Source: Limonium bicolor
Taxonomy: Eukaryota > Streptophyta > Magnoliopsida > Caryophyllales > Plumbaginaceae
DNA: 64,000 nucleotides
Reading direction: 5' to 3'
Assembly (NCBI GenBank): GCA_023374045.1
Contig: CM041779.1
Location: 270,850,062 to 270,914,061, forward strand
The notes below the pieces were generated by a model. The model was given only the letters and a program-made list of their open reading frames with translations, did no database searches and had not been told where the DNA came from. This document shows, piece after piece, positions 1 to 10,463 of this stretch (position 1 is the stretch's first letter; every line of letters begins with the position of its first letter). Made by a program: the position numbers and the translations under genes.

Positions 1-375
1 TGCAGCTGCTCTCGAGTCAATATAATAAGACTCATTAGTGGGAGGAATTGCAACTGTGTTAAGACCTTGCGGTACAACAGAGACTTGACATTGGTTGATC
101 ATATTTGAAGAGTCATTTGTCTTCAGAAAAAAGTCATGTAACTGATACGAGTGATCCCAATGATAAAAGCAATTTATTGCAGTATGGTTTGTTCTACCAC
201 AAATATAGCAAGGCTGAGCTTGATTTTGATAATAAGTAGTAGTTTGGTTTTGATAATTCTGATATCTTCCTCTGTTACCTTCAAAACAACATCTACCACG
301 ATTGTTGAAGCGCCCACCTCTATTATAACCACATTCTTCTCTCGATTCTTCCTAGTTCTAGTTTCTAGTACCAGT
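1..375 (-). pseudogene. Copia gag C-terminus and start of protease (older, interrupted element)
   Basis: Read on the minus strand, this stretch codes for a Gly/Arg/Asn-rich and Gln/Asn/Tyr-rich tail and then a CCHC zinc knuckle (CYICGRTNHTAINC, bases 169-210). The left edge reaches the aspartic protease motif as YYIDSR, where the family normally has DSG or DTG. The zinc knuckle binds packaged RNA in the Copia capsid, and the Gln/Asn-rich tail before it resembles Ale/Retrofit-lineage Copia gag. Two in-frame TAG codons lie at about 351-365. The frame continues from the gag piece at 11,540-12,172: the Sirevirus-like element at 376-11,534 was inserted between them and duplicated CCAGT. The rest of this older element lies left of the window. 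The ORF that reads on through 375 into the LTR is not a natural protein. Confidence 0.8.
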
Positions 376-1458
376 TGAAACTGACTGGTGTTCCTGATAC
401 GTCGTCGAACGGTCACGAACGTCTTCTTTATCCTATGTGAAGGATTTGATATTTCAGAGGAGTACTTGATAAACTCAAACTGGAAACTCCTTTTCGATTG
501 AAAATTTAAACCCAGAAATTCACTCAATCTCCCTCACCCTACCTACGGACTCTGAGATAGTTTAGGACTTTCTCCCAAAGTCCTCTACCCTCTCCTGACA
601 ACAGGCCTACGGTTCCCTAACCGTTTCTTGATTGATCAGTCTACCAAATACACACAGTATTGACTCTCAAACATTGTCCTATCCAGCTCACCAACTTCCT
701 ACTACTTACACACACTTAGTCTTACTCACACTTGCTCTAGTTATCTCTCTTTTCCGTATTGGACCAAGATGTCTTACATAAGACATTATACTTCATATTT
801 ATACAAGGAAGTTATGATGGATAACAAACAGCCTACAATCTCCTAGACTCACGGAGTCATTTGCTTCTACATCCCTAGCGAAATAGCCACGCTTGAATGT
901 AGGTTGATCTTGAACTTGATCTGGAGTAGTCAAGACACGTGTCACCTTGTAATTGGACACGTCGGCGGTAAGCACTCAGGTGGTTGGTCACCACTTGCAC
1001 TCTCCACTTGCCTGATTTTGTCTGCTTCATAAATGCTCCATAAATGCTCTTTAAGTCTTCATTATGGCTATGTAATAAATGCTTCTTAATAGCCCTGACT
1101 TATCTTGTTATCTTGCATATTAATGAACTATGCTTTTGTTGTGAGCTAGTTGCTTGTGTGGATGTATAAGTCTTCATGAGTTTGTCGAACCACTTGATGT
1201 ATTTTGTCCTTTTATTCCGTCTGATGCATGAGAGATGTGGTTGTGTGGTGTTTGACCATTTGTGTGTCCTAGAAGTTCTATCGGAGCTTCTCCAGACAGG
1301 TGCCCGACTGGTTGGGCACATGTCATAAACAGAGAGCGCTTGCAACCTTGTGTGCTAAGCCACTCCTTAATCTTTTTATCTAATTAAAAGCTCATCAAAC
1401 ATATTAGATAAACAACACAGGTTTGCTATCATCAAAACTAAAGGATCTTGACTTAACA
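376..1458 (-). repeat. 3' LTR of the Sirevirus-like element
   Basis: On the plus strand it starts TGAAACTGACTGG and ends CTTGACTTAACA, so on the element's own strand it is TGTT...TTCA with canonical TG/CA ends. It matches 10,464-11,534 along its whole length with scattered substitutions and a few small indels, one of them near 665-680 beside 10,740-10,760. Short ORFs in it are mirrored in the other copy and are not genes. Confidence 0.95.
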
Positions 1459-1566
1459 ATTTCCCCCTTTTTGATGATGGCAACTGATACAAAGTTGATT
1501 TTGATCATATGTACTTGATAGCTTATGGAAGTGAGAATATTCCCCCTAAGAGGGATTCCCCCTAAG
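1459..1566 (-). promoter_or_regulatory. Multiplied polypurine tracts of the Sirevirus-like element
   Basis: On the element strand a tract of the type AAAAAGGGGGAAAT abuts the 3' LTR (1,459-1,473). Two more AGGGGGAAT-type tracts lie at about 1,538-1,550 and 1,555-1,566. A polypurine tract primes plus-strand DNA synthesis. A cluster of copies upstream of the 3' LTR is a known Sirevirus signature. Confidence 0.75.
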
Positions 1567-2563
1567 TTCATTAAGAGCTAAAAAGATAATTAAATGATGA
1601 ATGATAACATGATAACAAAATGATAACATGATAACAACACAACAGCCTTATACCAGGCCATAAAAGAGAGCATTTTTATTAAGATATTCAATTATATAAC
1701 ATAAGGATGATAGACATAAGTTCACAAGTACATATCTTTCTTTTCCCCTTTTCCATACAGCAAAATAGTGAGCAACGACATGACTCACGTTATTGAAAAG
1801 GCCATAACATTCCATAGATTATAGTCTATATTTGAAGCAGACAACTTTAAGAAGTGGGAGTAGGCCACGAGGGTCATGAGCAGAGTAGCTTTGAAAATCT
1901 TGAATCGATTGTGGAGTAAAAAGTATCTGACTAGGTTTAGGTGGCACTTACATGGTTTAGGTGGCACTTACATTTGTGGACCATGCAGGCGACACTTCGG
2001 GTTGTGGTCGAAGATTAGATGGAGGCAGACCTTTCTTTTGTGTCATGAATTTTCTAATAGTGGAGAAAATAGTTTTCTCATTAGAGCTAGAAGAATTGTA
2101 GTTTTCACGACTCATGACTGTTGTGAAAGAGAGTGTTTAAGGATGGCAAAATTTGATTGTGAGAGCAACTATGAGTGAGGGCTGAGCGATGGATATAAAA
2201 ATAGGTGAGGGATAGCTCATTGTCTGGTCGTGAAGGTGTAATAACTATGTATTAATGATGTGGCAATCCTAGGGAATTGATGCTTTGTCATGTGACAAAC
2301 ATGCATAAGTCGCATGAAAGGTGTTGTCTCTGATCAAGAGGTAGTTATAATCTCGAAAGAAGCATCCAATTCAATAAAGTGATTCAAAAACAAGATTTGC
2401 ATTCAAAGTAGAAAATGTAACAATTGCATTTCAATTGATATCAAAAGTTGACGTTTGAAACAGATAGTCAATGGCAAGAAAATAGAAGCAAAATAAATCC
2501 AACTTAAAACTACAATTTCTCACAAGCTTCACCCGAGTCTTTAAGAGACACAGAACTCTCAGG
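1567..2563 (-). other. Non-coding stretch between env-like frame and polypurine tracts
   Basis: No coding sequence is recognised here. It holds a short direct duplication of GGTTTAGGTGGCACTTACAT-type sequence at about 1,934-1,973 and AT-rich DNA. The 100-residue plus-strand ORF at 1,876-2,178 runs against the element and resembles nothing I know. Confidence 0.5.
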
Positions 2564-5047
2564 CTACAAATGTGTATTTATGAATTCTATTGCTCCTTGA
2601 ACCATGTGGTGAACACTAGGTTCTTGGAAGACAGCCTGCATGGCTGTAAGAGTGACTCTTACACGCTGAAGAACGTCTCGAGCTGAAGTATCCAGACTGG
2701 TCCCCGACCTGTCGTGGACTGGTGAGAGACTGCGTTTTCTTTTATGAGCAGAACTCCTAGCAATTGGGCGAGGATCTGATCGTGAGTCCTCATTTTTGGT
2801 AGGCTTTTGAGGGACCATGAGCTTCACCCCTTGGGTTTTGATACCCATCTTGGATAACATCTCTGAGCAGATGTAATCCTGAGCGGTCCGCAAGCACTCA
2901 TGGAAGCTATCGGTGTCTACTCCAAATTTCTCTAGTGCTGCGGTGACCACTCCCCCGTTTACTGGCCCTTGGTTGACGTATCTACTCTCATCAAGGGTGA
3001 GGAGGATCATAGCTGGAAGGTCAATCTTCCCCTTCATCCTTAGGGCATACATAAGCCGCACATCTCTGGCATTGACGATGTGGGTTCTTTGATTTCTTGG
3101 GGTGTTGTTGTGCGTGAGAAGGCTAAAGAGCACTCTGTTGGGGATGGACATTTGCACTGCGTGGAAGTTCTTCATTGTTGCCCCTTTGTTGAATAGTTAC
3201 ACCATTTTCCCCTAGAAGTCCCAAGTCATGTCTTTTGGAACGACTAATCCTTCGGGCTCCAGGTTGAAAGTCTTACATAGCCAAGAATTTGTGATGTTGA
3301 TGTGGATTCCTTGGACTTTGGAGATGATGTAGTCCTCATCATCGTTACTCTGGAGCGGGCCTAGGTATCTCATGTGCTCTTTAAACAGCTCTGTGTAGTA
3401 GATGATAGGCTCTTGGAAGAAGTCGACCCATCCTTGGAATTCAAACAGCTCCACAATTTCTTCAAGGCCCATTTTCTCCATCCACTCGAGGTCCAGTGTC
3501 TTTGGTAGGATAGGACATGACTTATTGTCCACGTTAGCAGCTTTGATGATGGTTGGCTCTAGCTCTCTTAGTCTCTTCAATCGCTTGAGCGATTGTTGCG
3601 GTTGTGGCTTTGCAACCGCTCTTTTTGACTGAAAGAGACGCTCAAGCTCTTGAGCGTGCTCTGATGGAGCCATTTGTTGTTTTCCTTTGGCCTTTTTTAG
3701 ATGTTCACGCTCCTCATGCCTCAAGATGACAGGTGAAACTGATTCTTTGTTACTTTCTCCTTCCTGATTGGATCGGGGAGGTGTCAAAGACCGCTCTGTG
3801 ACCGGTAGTGAGGTTTGAGCGCGAGATTATTCTTCGTCAGCAAAGTCCGGTGCGGTTACACCCATTTCTTGAGCTTCCACTTCTATTGAGCATGCTTTTG
3901 GTGACTTCTCATCACTCTACACTTCCTCTTCTTCTATTTTGTGAGATATTTGCTCGATGAGGTCAATGGGAGTTGCTTCATCCTCGTCGATAAAGAGAAG
4001 CATGCGAGTTGCTCGTTCTAGAGTGGATTGGGTTTCCTTGGGTGGTTGTTTGGTTTGAAGACACTTGGAAGCGCGAGTTGCGTGACTGCTGAAACCCTGT
4101 GGGAGACTTTTGCTCTCTGATACCACAATAGTAATGCCCAACCTTAATCCGGAAATTTTTGCGCGGAAGCGAGACCCCAAGGGGCTCTTACGGATTAGGT
4201 CATAAGACCAATTAGGCATCACCGGCGTTGGGTCAAAAGACCCAACCAGCCTATTACTCAATGCAGATGGAACAACCATCCACTTAGCCACGAGCAAGAG
4301 TCAAGAGTGGACTTAAACCTCCCAACGACAAGTTCCTTCACTGACTCACATTCCCGTGGCCCAAATGCCTCGGTCGAATGCCAGGCCGCAGCTCAGACTG
4401 AGTCAACTCCGTCCCTCTCCCTGCAGCCCGAGTACATGTGCGTCCTCAGCGGCCGCACTCGTCCTCGGCACCGTCGGGCCTCCAACAGCCAAAGATCCCA
4501 ACTAGTACAAGTCAGTAAGGTGTGCTAACGCGGACCACGTCGCACCCTGTCTCCGCCCTGTTCCAGGACTCAACACTTGCCGAACCGTCAAACGGTTCTG
4601 ATGTGCAATGCCCCTTGCACCTTTCATGGCAGGAGTCATACAATCAGGATGCCACCCTTAGGTTGCGAGTGCTAGTGGTGAGATTTTTGGTTTCTTGGCT
4701 TTGGATTGTTTCGTGGTGAATTTTGAGGTTTTGGGAGAAGGAGTGGAATAGGTCATGGCTGTATTTTCTGTGGGAGTTGAGGTAGTGAGAATTATGGGTT
4801 CGAGATTCCCGGAGTGAATGAGATTTGAAAGTTTGGGCAGGTAGGCGTTTATATAGTTTACCTCTTCAGCCTGTAGTTTTCCCTAATCCATGACTCGAAG
4901 ATAAAGTTGATGTTCCTCCTTTTTGGATAGCCGAGCAGGTGGTGGTGTTATGATGAGACTTGTCTGCCGTGTGTCGGCACTCTTTTCTGGGCTAACTTTA
5001 CTTAGGGTAGCCTTGGCCTTTGAGCGCTTTACAGTTTTAGGTGCCAT
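2564..5047 (-). pseudogene. Env-like frame of the Sirevirus element, with putative plant transposon protein domain
   Basis: One reading frame runs from an ATG at 5,047 (MAPKTVKRSKAKA) to a stop at 2,564. It is broken by in-frame stops near 4,895, 4,660, 3,916, 3,835, 3,212 and 3,195, and by a stop-rich inserted segment at about 4,113-4,650. The open pieces 3,212-3,787 and 2,564-3,175 share the frame, only 36 bases apart. The piece encoded at about 3,212-3,480 contains F-x2-QGWVDFF, then Y-x3-LFKEHMRYLG, then SKVQGIHINI. This matches the layout of the 'putative plant transposon protein' domain (PF20167 type) found in many plant repeat ORFs. The tail at 2,564-2,830 is Lys/Arg/Ser-rich. Its place right after pol is where Sireviruses carry their env-like gene. 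I see no signal peptide or convincing membrane segment, so 'env-like' refers to position only. Confidence 0.68.
4113..4650 (-). repeat. GC-rich inserted segment with LTR-end and primer-site-like junction
   Basis: This stretch is clearly richer in GC than its surroundings and is full of stops in the otherwise continuous env-like frame. On the minus strand it ends GGTTGGGCATTACTA, two bases, then GTGGTATCAGAGAG, which looks like an LTR end followed by an initiator-Met tRNA primer site. A short non-autonomous LTR element (TRIM-like) or an LTR fragment is the likely explanation. I could not find its other end or a target duplication. Confidence 0.35.
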
Positions 5048-5640
5048 GGTTGATCAAGGATTTTCTGGAATTTAATAATTTTTGATCAAGAGTTCTTAGC
5101 GAGGCTGTGAGGCGAGGAGTTTTAGCATAAAGCTCACAAGAGTGTTTGTAAGAGAGAAGGGAACTTGATTGTATGTTCAGAGATTAAGAGAGAGTGAGGG
5201 CAATAGTGTGACAAGAGTGGAACTCTTATTGCCCTTTTATAGATATCGAATAATGGTCGGCGACCGTTCCTCGTTCGCTCGTTGACATGTCCTAATGACA
5301 CTATTCACAACGGGCATCAGTCATGACTGTCAGTCATCGATCCATTGTAGGTTTCCCGTTTCTATCCGTTACACTCTTCCTATTCAGAATATAGGGAAAA
5401 TATCTTTTTAGTTAGAGGGAGTAGCGGGCTTGCTTTTTCCCTGCGGGGCTAACGCAACAGTCTAGGTAACCATCTATCCGTAGGTATTATAGTTCCCCAA
5501 GCAGAAAGTTAAATTACGCCCAGAAAAACTAAAGTTTTTAAGACCCTCACGTGGGGTACCTCAAGGCGGTCTCTAAAGTAGCGAAATAATCTTACTTTTG
5601 TGAAATTTCTGACATATCTGTTTCAAGTAGTCATTTTGAC

Positions 5641-6120
5641 TCAAAGTTTTTGCATTAAACTGTACACAGACCATTGAACGACATACTTGAGGTGTTGCTC
5701 ACCCGTCGGTGACCGATCATGAGATTCAAAGATAGCATAATCATGATTAATGAATATCATTCCAAGATCATGAATGATCTTGTTGAACCTTTCTCTACTT
5801 AGTGGCTTGGTAAAGATGTCTACTAGTTAGTTTTCAGTTAAAATGTATTGTAAACCAACTATTTCTTTTTCACAACAATCTCTAAGGAAATGATGTCTAA
5901 TGTCAATGTGTTTGGTACAAGAATGATGTACTGAATTTTTGAAGATAGATATGGCACTGGTATAATCACACATATTAGGTAGCGTACATGTTTTGACACC
6001 GTAGTCACCAATTTGTTGTTTGAGCCAGAAGAGTTGAGCACAACAACTTGCCGCAGCTATGTATTCTGATTCAGCAGTTAAGATTGCCACACTTTGTTGT
6101 TTCTTTGATCCCCATGCAAT
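5641..6120 (-). pseudogene. Sirevirus pol: RNase H domain and C-terminus
   Basis: On the minus strand the frame reads SVAILTAESEYIAAASCCAQ, the hallmark of Copia RNase H with catalytic Glu in the AESEY segment. Further on are KHIDIRHHFLRD and, after an in-frame TAA near 5,822, the conserved end LVDIFTKPLSRERFNKI. Pol stops with TGA at 5,641-5,643. RNase H removes the RNA template strand and frames the polypurine primer during reverse transcription. The short upstream part (about 6,090-6,120) is in a broken frame. Confidence 0.85.
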
Positions 6121-6179
6121 TAAACATGATCCAACGAAGAATGTTGTTCCTCACATGCTCTTTAAATCAGTTATAGAAC

Positions 6180-7250
6180 CGCCATAGTCTACATAGCTAT
6201 GAGATGACTCTCTCTTGGATCTGCTTGAAACCTGGCACATAAGCAAACACTATACATAATGTCTGGTCTACTAGCAGTTAGGTATAGTAGAGAACCAATC
6301 ATTTCTTTGTATGATCGCTGGTCGACCGATTGTTTACCAATCGTGATGCCCATCTTTGTGCCAACTGCCATTAGTGTGTCAAAAAGGTCACATGTCTCAA
6401 TTCCAAATCTTTTAAGTAAATCCTTTACATACTTTTGCTGGGATATGATGACCCCTTCATTTTGCTGCTTGACTTGAAGTCCTAAAAAACTTCAATGCTC
6501 CTAGATCACTCATCTCAAATTCTCTTTTCAGTAATGCTTCAAATTTCTTGAAATACTTCACATTAGAAGGTCCAAAGATTATGTCATCAACATATACTTG
6601 CACTATTAGGAAGTCCATTTGTTGTTATATACAAATATGGTTTTGTCAACCTTACCTCTTTTGAAGTGGTTTTCCAATAAATAGGGTGACAAGCGATCAT
6701 ACCATGATCTTGGAGCTTGTTTGAGCCCATAGAGAGCTTTGTTAAGCTTGAGCACCATGTCTTCCCCTTCCTATGTCTCAAAACCTGGAGGTTGTTCTAC
6801 ATATACTTCTTCCTTGACATACCAGTTGAGAAAGGCTCTTTTGATGTCAAGTTGAAAGAGTTTGATTCCTTTATGTGCGGTAAAAGCAATAAGTAATTGA
6901 ATGGACTTCATCCTTGCTACTGGCGTGAAGGTTTCTTGGAAATCTATCCCTTCTTGTTGACGATATCCTTATGCTACCAACCGAGCCTTGTTCCTAATGA
7001 CTTCTCCCATTTCATTTAGCTTGTTTCTGAAAACCACTTTATGCCAATTACCCCTTGATATGTGGGGCAAGGCACAAGATGCCAGACTTTGCATCTCTCA
7101 AACTGATTTGATTCCTCTTGCATAGCTTTAATCCAGTTTGAGTCTTGTAGAGCTTCTTTGATGTTTTTGGGTTAGATGGGTGAAGTTGTAGTGGAAAAGG
7201 CTAGGAGGTCACGAGTTTGTGCTCTGGTTTAAATTCCTTTGGAGATATCC
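6180..7250 (-). pseudogene. Sirevirus pol: reverse transcriptase domain
   Basis: Copia reverse transcriptase motifs appear in several frames. They are an EQPPGFE segment near 6,780-6,800, then NKALYGL and a W-Y-D-like stretch near 6,700-6,760, then the catalytic YVDD with following IIFGP at 6,571-6,594, then SDLG near 6,500. The catalytic Asp pair is intact. The domain as a whole is shifted or stopped many times (near 6,480, 6,640, 6,780, 6,920 and 7,020), so no full-length enzyme can be made. The upstream edge is approximate. Confidence 0.85.
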
Positions 7251-8670
7251 GATATGATGTTCTCCAATGGGAGATCTTTATACAGAACTCGAGATTGATG
7301 AATGGTTGATGGTGATAGAGGATCTTCAACATCATTGTTTCCTTCGTAGACATGTTGCTAACCTGTCGCTAACCTGTCTGACAGGTTAAACTCTCTTATA
7401 CTTTCAAAGACCACATGTACACTCTCTTATACTTTCAGAGTCCTTTTGTTGTAGATTTTGTATGCCCTGCTCCTTTCTGAGTACCCAAGGAAGATGGACA
7501 GATCACTTCTAGCGTTGAATTTTTGTAGGGGATTCTTTTCATTGTTATGGACATAACACTTACAACCAAATATTTTGAAGTGGCTTATGCTTGGTTTTCT
7601 CCCCTTTATCAACTCATAGGGTGTTTTGTTGAGAATTGGTAGTATGAGCATTCTATTGGTGATGTAATAGGCAGTTGCTACAGCTTCAGCCCAAAAGACT
7701 TGAGGAAGATTGCTTCCCAATAGCATGGCTCTAGCTACTTCTTGTAATGTTCTGTTCTTATACTCAACTACCCCATTTTGTTGTGGTGTTCTAGGTGCTA
7801 AATATGTGTGGTTGATTCCATATGTTGTTTACACATTTCCATGAATTGTTGATTTTCAAACTCTGACCTATGATCAGACCGAAGAGCCTTGATATTAAGA
7901 TTGAGTTGTACTTAGATCTTTCCTGCAAAATCTTTAAATTTCTCAAAGACTTTGTCTTTGGAAGCAATGAAGATTGTCGATACAAATCATGAGTAATCAT
8001 CAACAATTACAAACACAAACCAATTTCCTCTGAAACTTCTGATTCTCATTGGTCCACATTAGTCCATATGAAGTAGTTCGAGTGGTTTGAGTGTACTTAC
8101 CATGTTCTTTGATTTGAAAGAAGTTTTTGTTTGTTTGCTCCTTATAAAGGCATCACAAAGATTGGTCTCAGATTTCTTAATTTCAGGGAGACCTCTACCA
8201 ACTGATTCTTGACTAGTTTTCTTAACCAGGATATACTGACATGCCCGAGTTTGTGCCATAGTGTGGAGTCATCTATTGATGCAGTCAAGCATAGAAGGTT
8301 TAGACTGTCAATATCCTCCAGACTGGTTACATATACATTTTTTCCATCTTTTACACCTTAACAACTCCTTTCCATTTCTCAGACTTACTATGCTACAATG
8401 TGTAGAATAGAAGTGGATTGAGTTCTCTTTGTCACAAATTTGAGATACACTGAACAAATTGAATTTTAAACCATCAACTAAATTGACATTATCAATGACG
8501 TAATCTAAAGTAAAACCGACCTTACCTACACCGATGATTTTTCCTTTCTTGTTGTTGCCAAATGAGACGGTTCCTTGGCTTCCTGGTTCGAGTGAGAAGA
8601 ATTTCCGCTTATCTCCTGTCATATGCTTGGAGCACCCACTGTCGATGTACCAGCAGGGGTCCCTTCCCAC
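7251..8670 (-). pseudogene. Sirevirus pol: protease and integrase
   Basis: At 8,308-8,670 the frame contains WYIDSGCSKHMTGD, the Copia aspartic protease active site (DSG), followed by the usual beta-rich VSFGNN...GKIIGVGKVG. At 8,059-8,259 the pre-integrase zinc region follows (SFKSKN, LELLHMD); its last zinc-binding Cys is replaced, reading CDAF. At 7,427-7,726 the end of the integrase core reads FWAEAVATAYYITNR and then KPSISHFKIFGCKCYVHN and FLGYSERSRAYKIYN. The protease cleaves the polyprotein and integrase inserts the cDNA. Frameshifts separate the pieces near 8,060-8,300 and 7,730-8,000. Confidence 0.87.
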
Positions 8671-8689
8671 CCGATTTTGCGCTTAACAA

Positions 8690-10407
8690 GTTAGTAGCGT
8701 AGGGTTAGGGTCCCAATAATGTTTGGGCCCATTTATACGAGAAAACATTGTTCTATGATCATCCTTGACTACCCATCTTAGCCCGATTTTCTTGAGTTGC
8801 CAGTGCCTCATAAATTGTGTCTTATGGCATTTGGCTTCGTGGTGACCGATTTGTCTGCACAGGAGATAGACATCTCTACGACAGGTTCCCGATTGATACC
8901 CGATTGGTTTTTCCACATGGGGGTCCTAACATTAGTTTCAAGTTTTGCATGTTTTTCTTTGATGGACGCTAGTTCCCCTTTTTTGTTGTCAAGTGCAGCA
9001 ATCAATTCATCTATTTCAGGTTGTTTTTCTAACTTCATTGTTTCATGGACAGCCAAAATTTCATTATAGTCGGTTTGTAGTTTCTGGAATGCATTTGTAA
9101 GATTTACTACCTTATCCTAGTCTAAGCTTTTCTCTAGTTTTGCATTTTCCTTTAAGAGCTCTTTATTTTCATTTTTCAGCGTTTCTAGTTGATCAACCAA
9201 TATGAGAAAAAACTTTTTGAGTCCTAGAAATTTAGCTATTTGAATTTTCTTCCTTAGTCGAGAATAGTTTACCTTGTTTTATGCCTCTTCTTCCTCTGAT
9301 TCTGACATTTCCTTGTCTTGAGCCATCAGGCAGACTTCCTCAAAGCAAAGGTGAGCCTTTTCATCCTCTAAGAGGACATTGTCAGAGGTTTGGTTGTTGT
9401 CACTTAGTTCTGAGTTTCCCCGTCCAGCAACGAAGGCTTCTTTCTTTAGCCCTTTGTTGAACGATCTCCTGACAGGTTTCCTGATTCTGTCGTTGTCCTC
9501 TCAAGGTCATTGTGGGCAGTCTTTGATGTGGTGTCCACGTTTTGAACACCCAAAGCATTTGTCATTGCTCTTCCTTTGGTGATCATCAGATTCCTTCGGC
9601 TCCTTACCTTTTCTCATATTGTTTCTAATGAACTTCCGAAAATACCTCTTAGCATAGAGAACCATCTCATCATCGTCTTCCCCTGACTCAGATTTTCATT
9701 CTCAACTACTAGAAGGGCTATGCCTTTTCCTCTCCCCCTTATTGAGATTTATGAGCTTCTTTGTTGTAATTTTAACTCAAATGTCATTAATAATCCTAGC
9801 AGTCTGCTAGAGACATCTTAGAGAGATCATGGACTTCTTGTATGACATTGACTTTGCTATCAAAGGACGCAGGAAGTGATCTGAGGAATTTTCGAATTTG
9901 ATCCTCATTTGAGATAGTTCTTCCAAGCACAAGCATTTCATTGATCAGCTTGGTGAGACTAGTGTGTATTTTAGAGATGCTCTCCTTCTCTTCCTTCTTG
10001 AACAACTCTCGGTGAGTGAGCAACAATTCAATGTGAGTCTTCTTGATCTCATTGTTTCCTTCATACGTAACTTCAAGAGTTTCCCATATTTCCTTGGCTG
10101 TTTTGGTTGAGGCCACCTTAAAGTATTGCTCGGGTAGTAATGCATAATGTAAGATTCTTACTGCTCGAGCATTGAATGTCAACTTCTTGATTTGATCATC
10201 AGTCATAATGTTGGCAAATATATCTTGTCCTTGAGCGTCTTGAAAGGTGTATTCACCTCGTGATACAACCATCCACATCCTTGGGTCATCAGAATTGATA
10301 TGGAGTTCCATCTTGTTCTTCCAGTGAGTGTAGTTGTCCCCATTGAAAAGTGGCGGTCAATTCGGTGCAAAACCTTCTTCTGATGCCAGTAGGTTTGAAT
10401 GAGACAT
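8690..10407 (-). pseudogene. Sirevirus gag with UBN2-type capsid, zinc knuckle and coiled coil
   Basis: The ATG at 10,407 (MSHSNLLASEEG) follows the primer site by about 40 bases, and a TGA interrupts at 10,357-10,359. From 10,311 to 9,796 a capsid region of the UBN2 gag-polypeptide type is open: it holds RMWMVVSRGEY, ALLPEQYFKV, TAKEIWETLEVTYEG and ELLLTHRELF, and ends in a frameshift at about 9,800. A CCHC knuckle (CFGCSKRGHHIKDC) is intact at about 9,508-9,550. Between about 9,200 and 8,930 the minus strand encodes a long heptad-patterned segment (LDQLETLKNENKELL, later ALDNKKGELASIKEKHAKLE), which predicts a coiled coil. A second knuckle-like motif (CRQIGHHEAKC) near 8,820-8,880 has lost its first Cys. 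Extended coiled-coil gag, reported to contact dynein light chain LC8, is a Sirevirus trait; LC8 binding here is only inference. Confidence 0.83.
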
Positions 10408-10446
10408 TTTGATTGTCTTCCAAAGTAGTGAGCTTTCTAGAAGAGG

Positions 10447-10461
10447 CCCACTCTGATACCA
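10447..10461 (-). promoter_or_regulatory. Primer-binding site of the Sirevirus-like element
   Basis: The minus strand reads TGGTATCAGAGTGGG two bases inside the 5' LTR. It is complementary to the 3' end of initiator methionine tRNA, which primes minus-strand DNA synthesis, and this extended form is typical of SIRE-type Copia elements. Confidence 0.9.
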
Positions 10462-10463
10462 AT

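Noticed and set aside
174..527. 117-codon minus-strand ORF across the Sirevirus LTR border
   Set aside because: It crosses 375/376, the insertion junction, so it joins LTR sequence to the older gag in a wrong frame.
1100..1345. 81-codon ORF in the Sirevirus LTR, also at 11,175-11,420
   Set aside because: Present in both LTR copies only because they are duplicates. It is non-coding LTR sequence.
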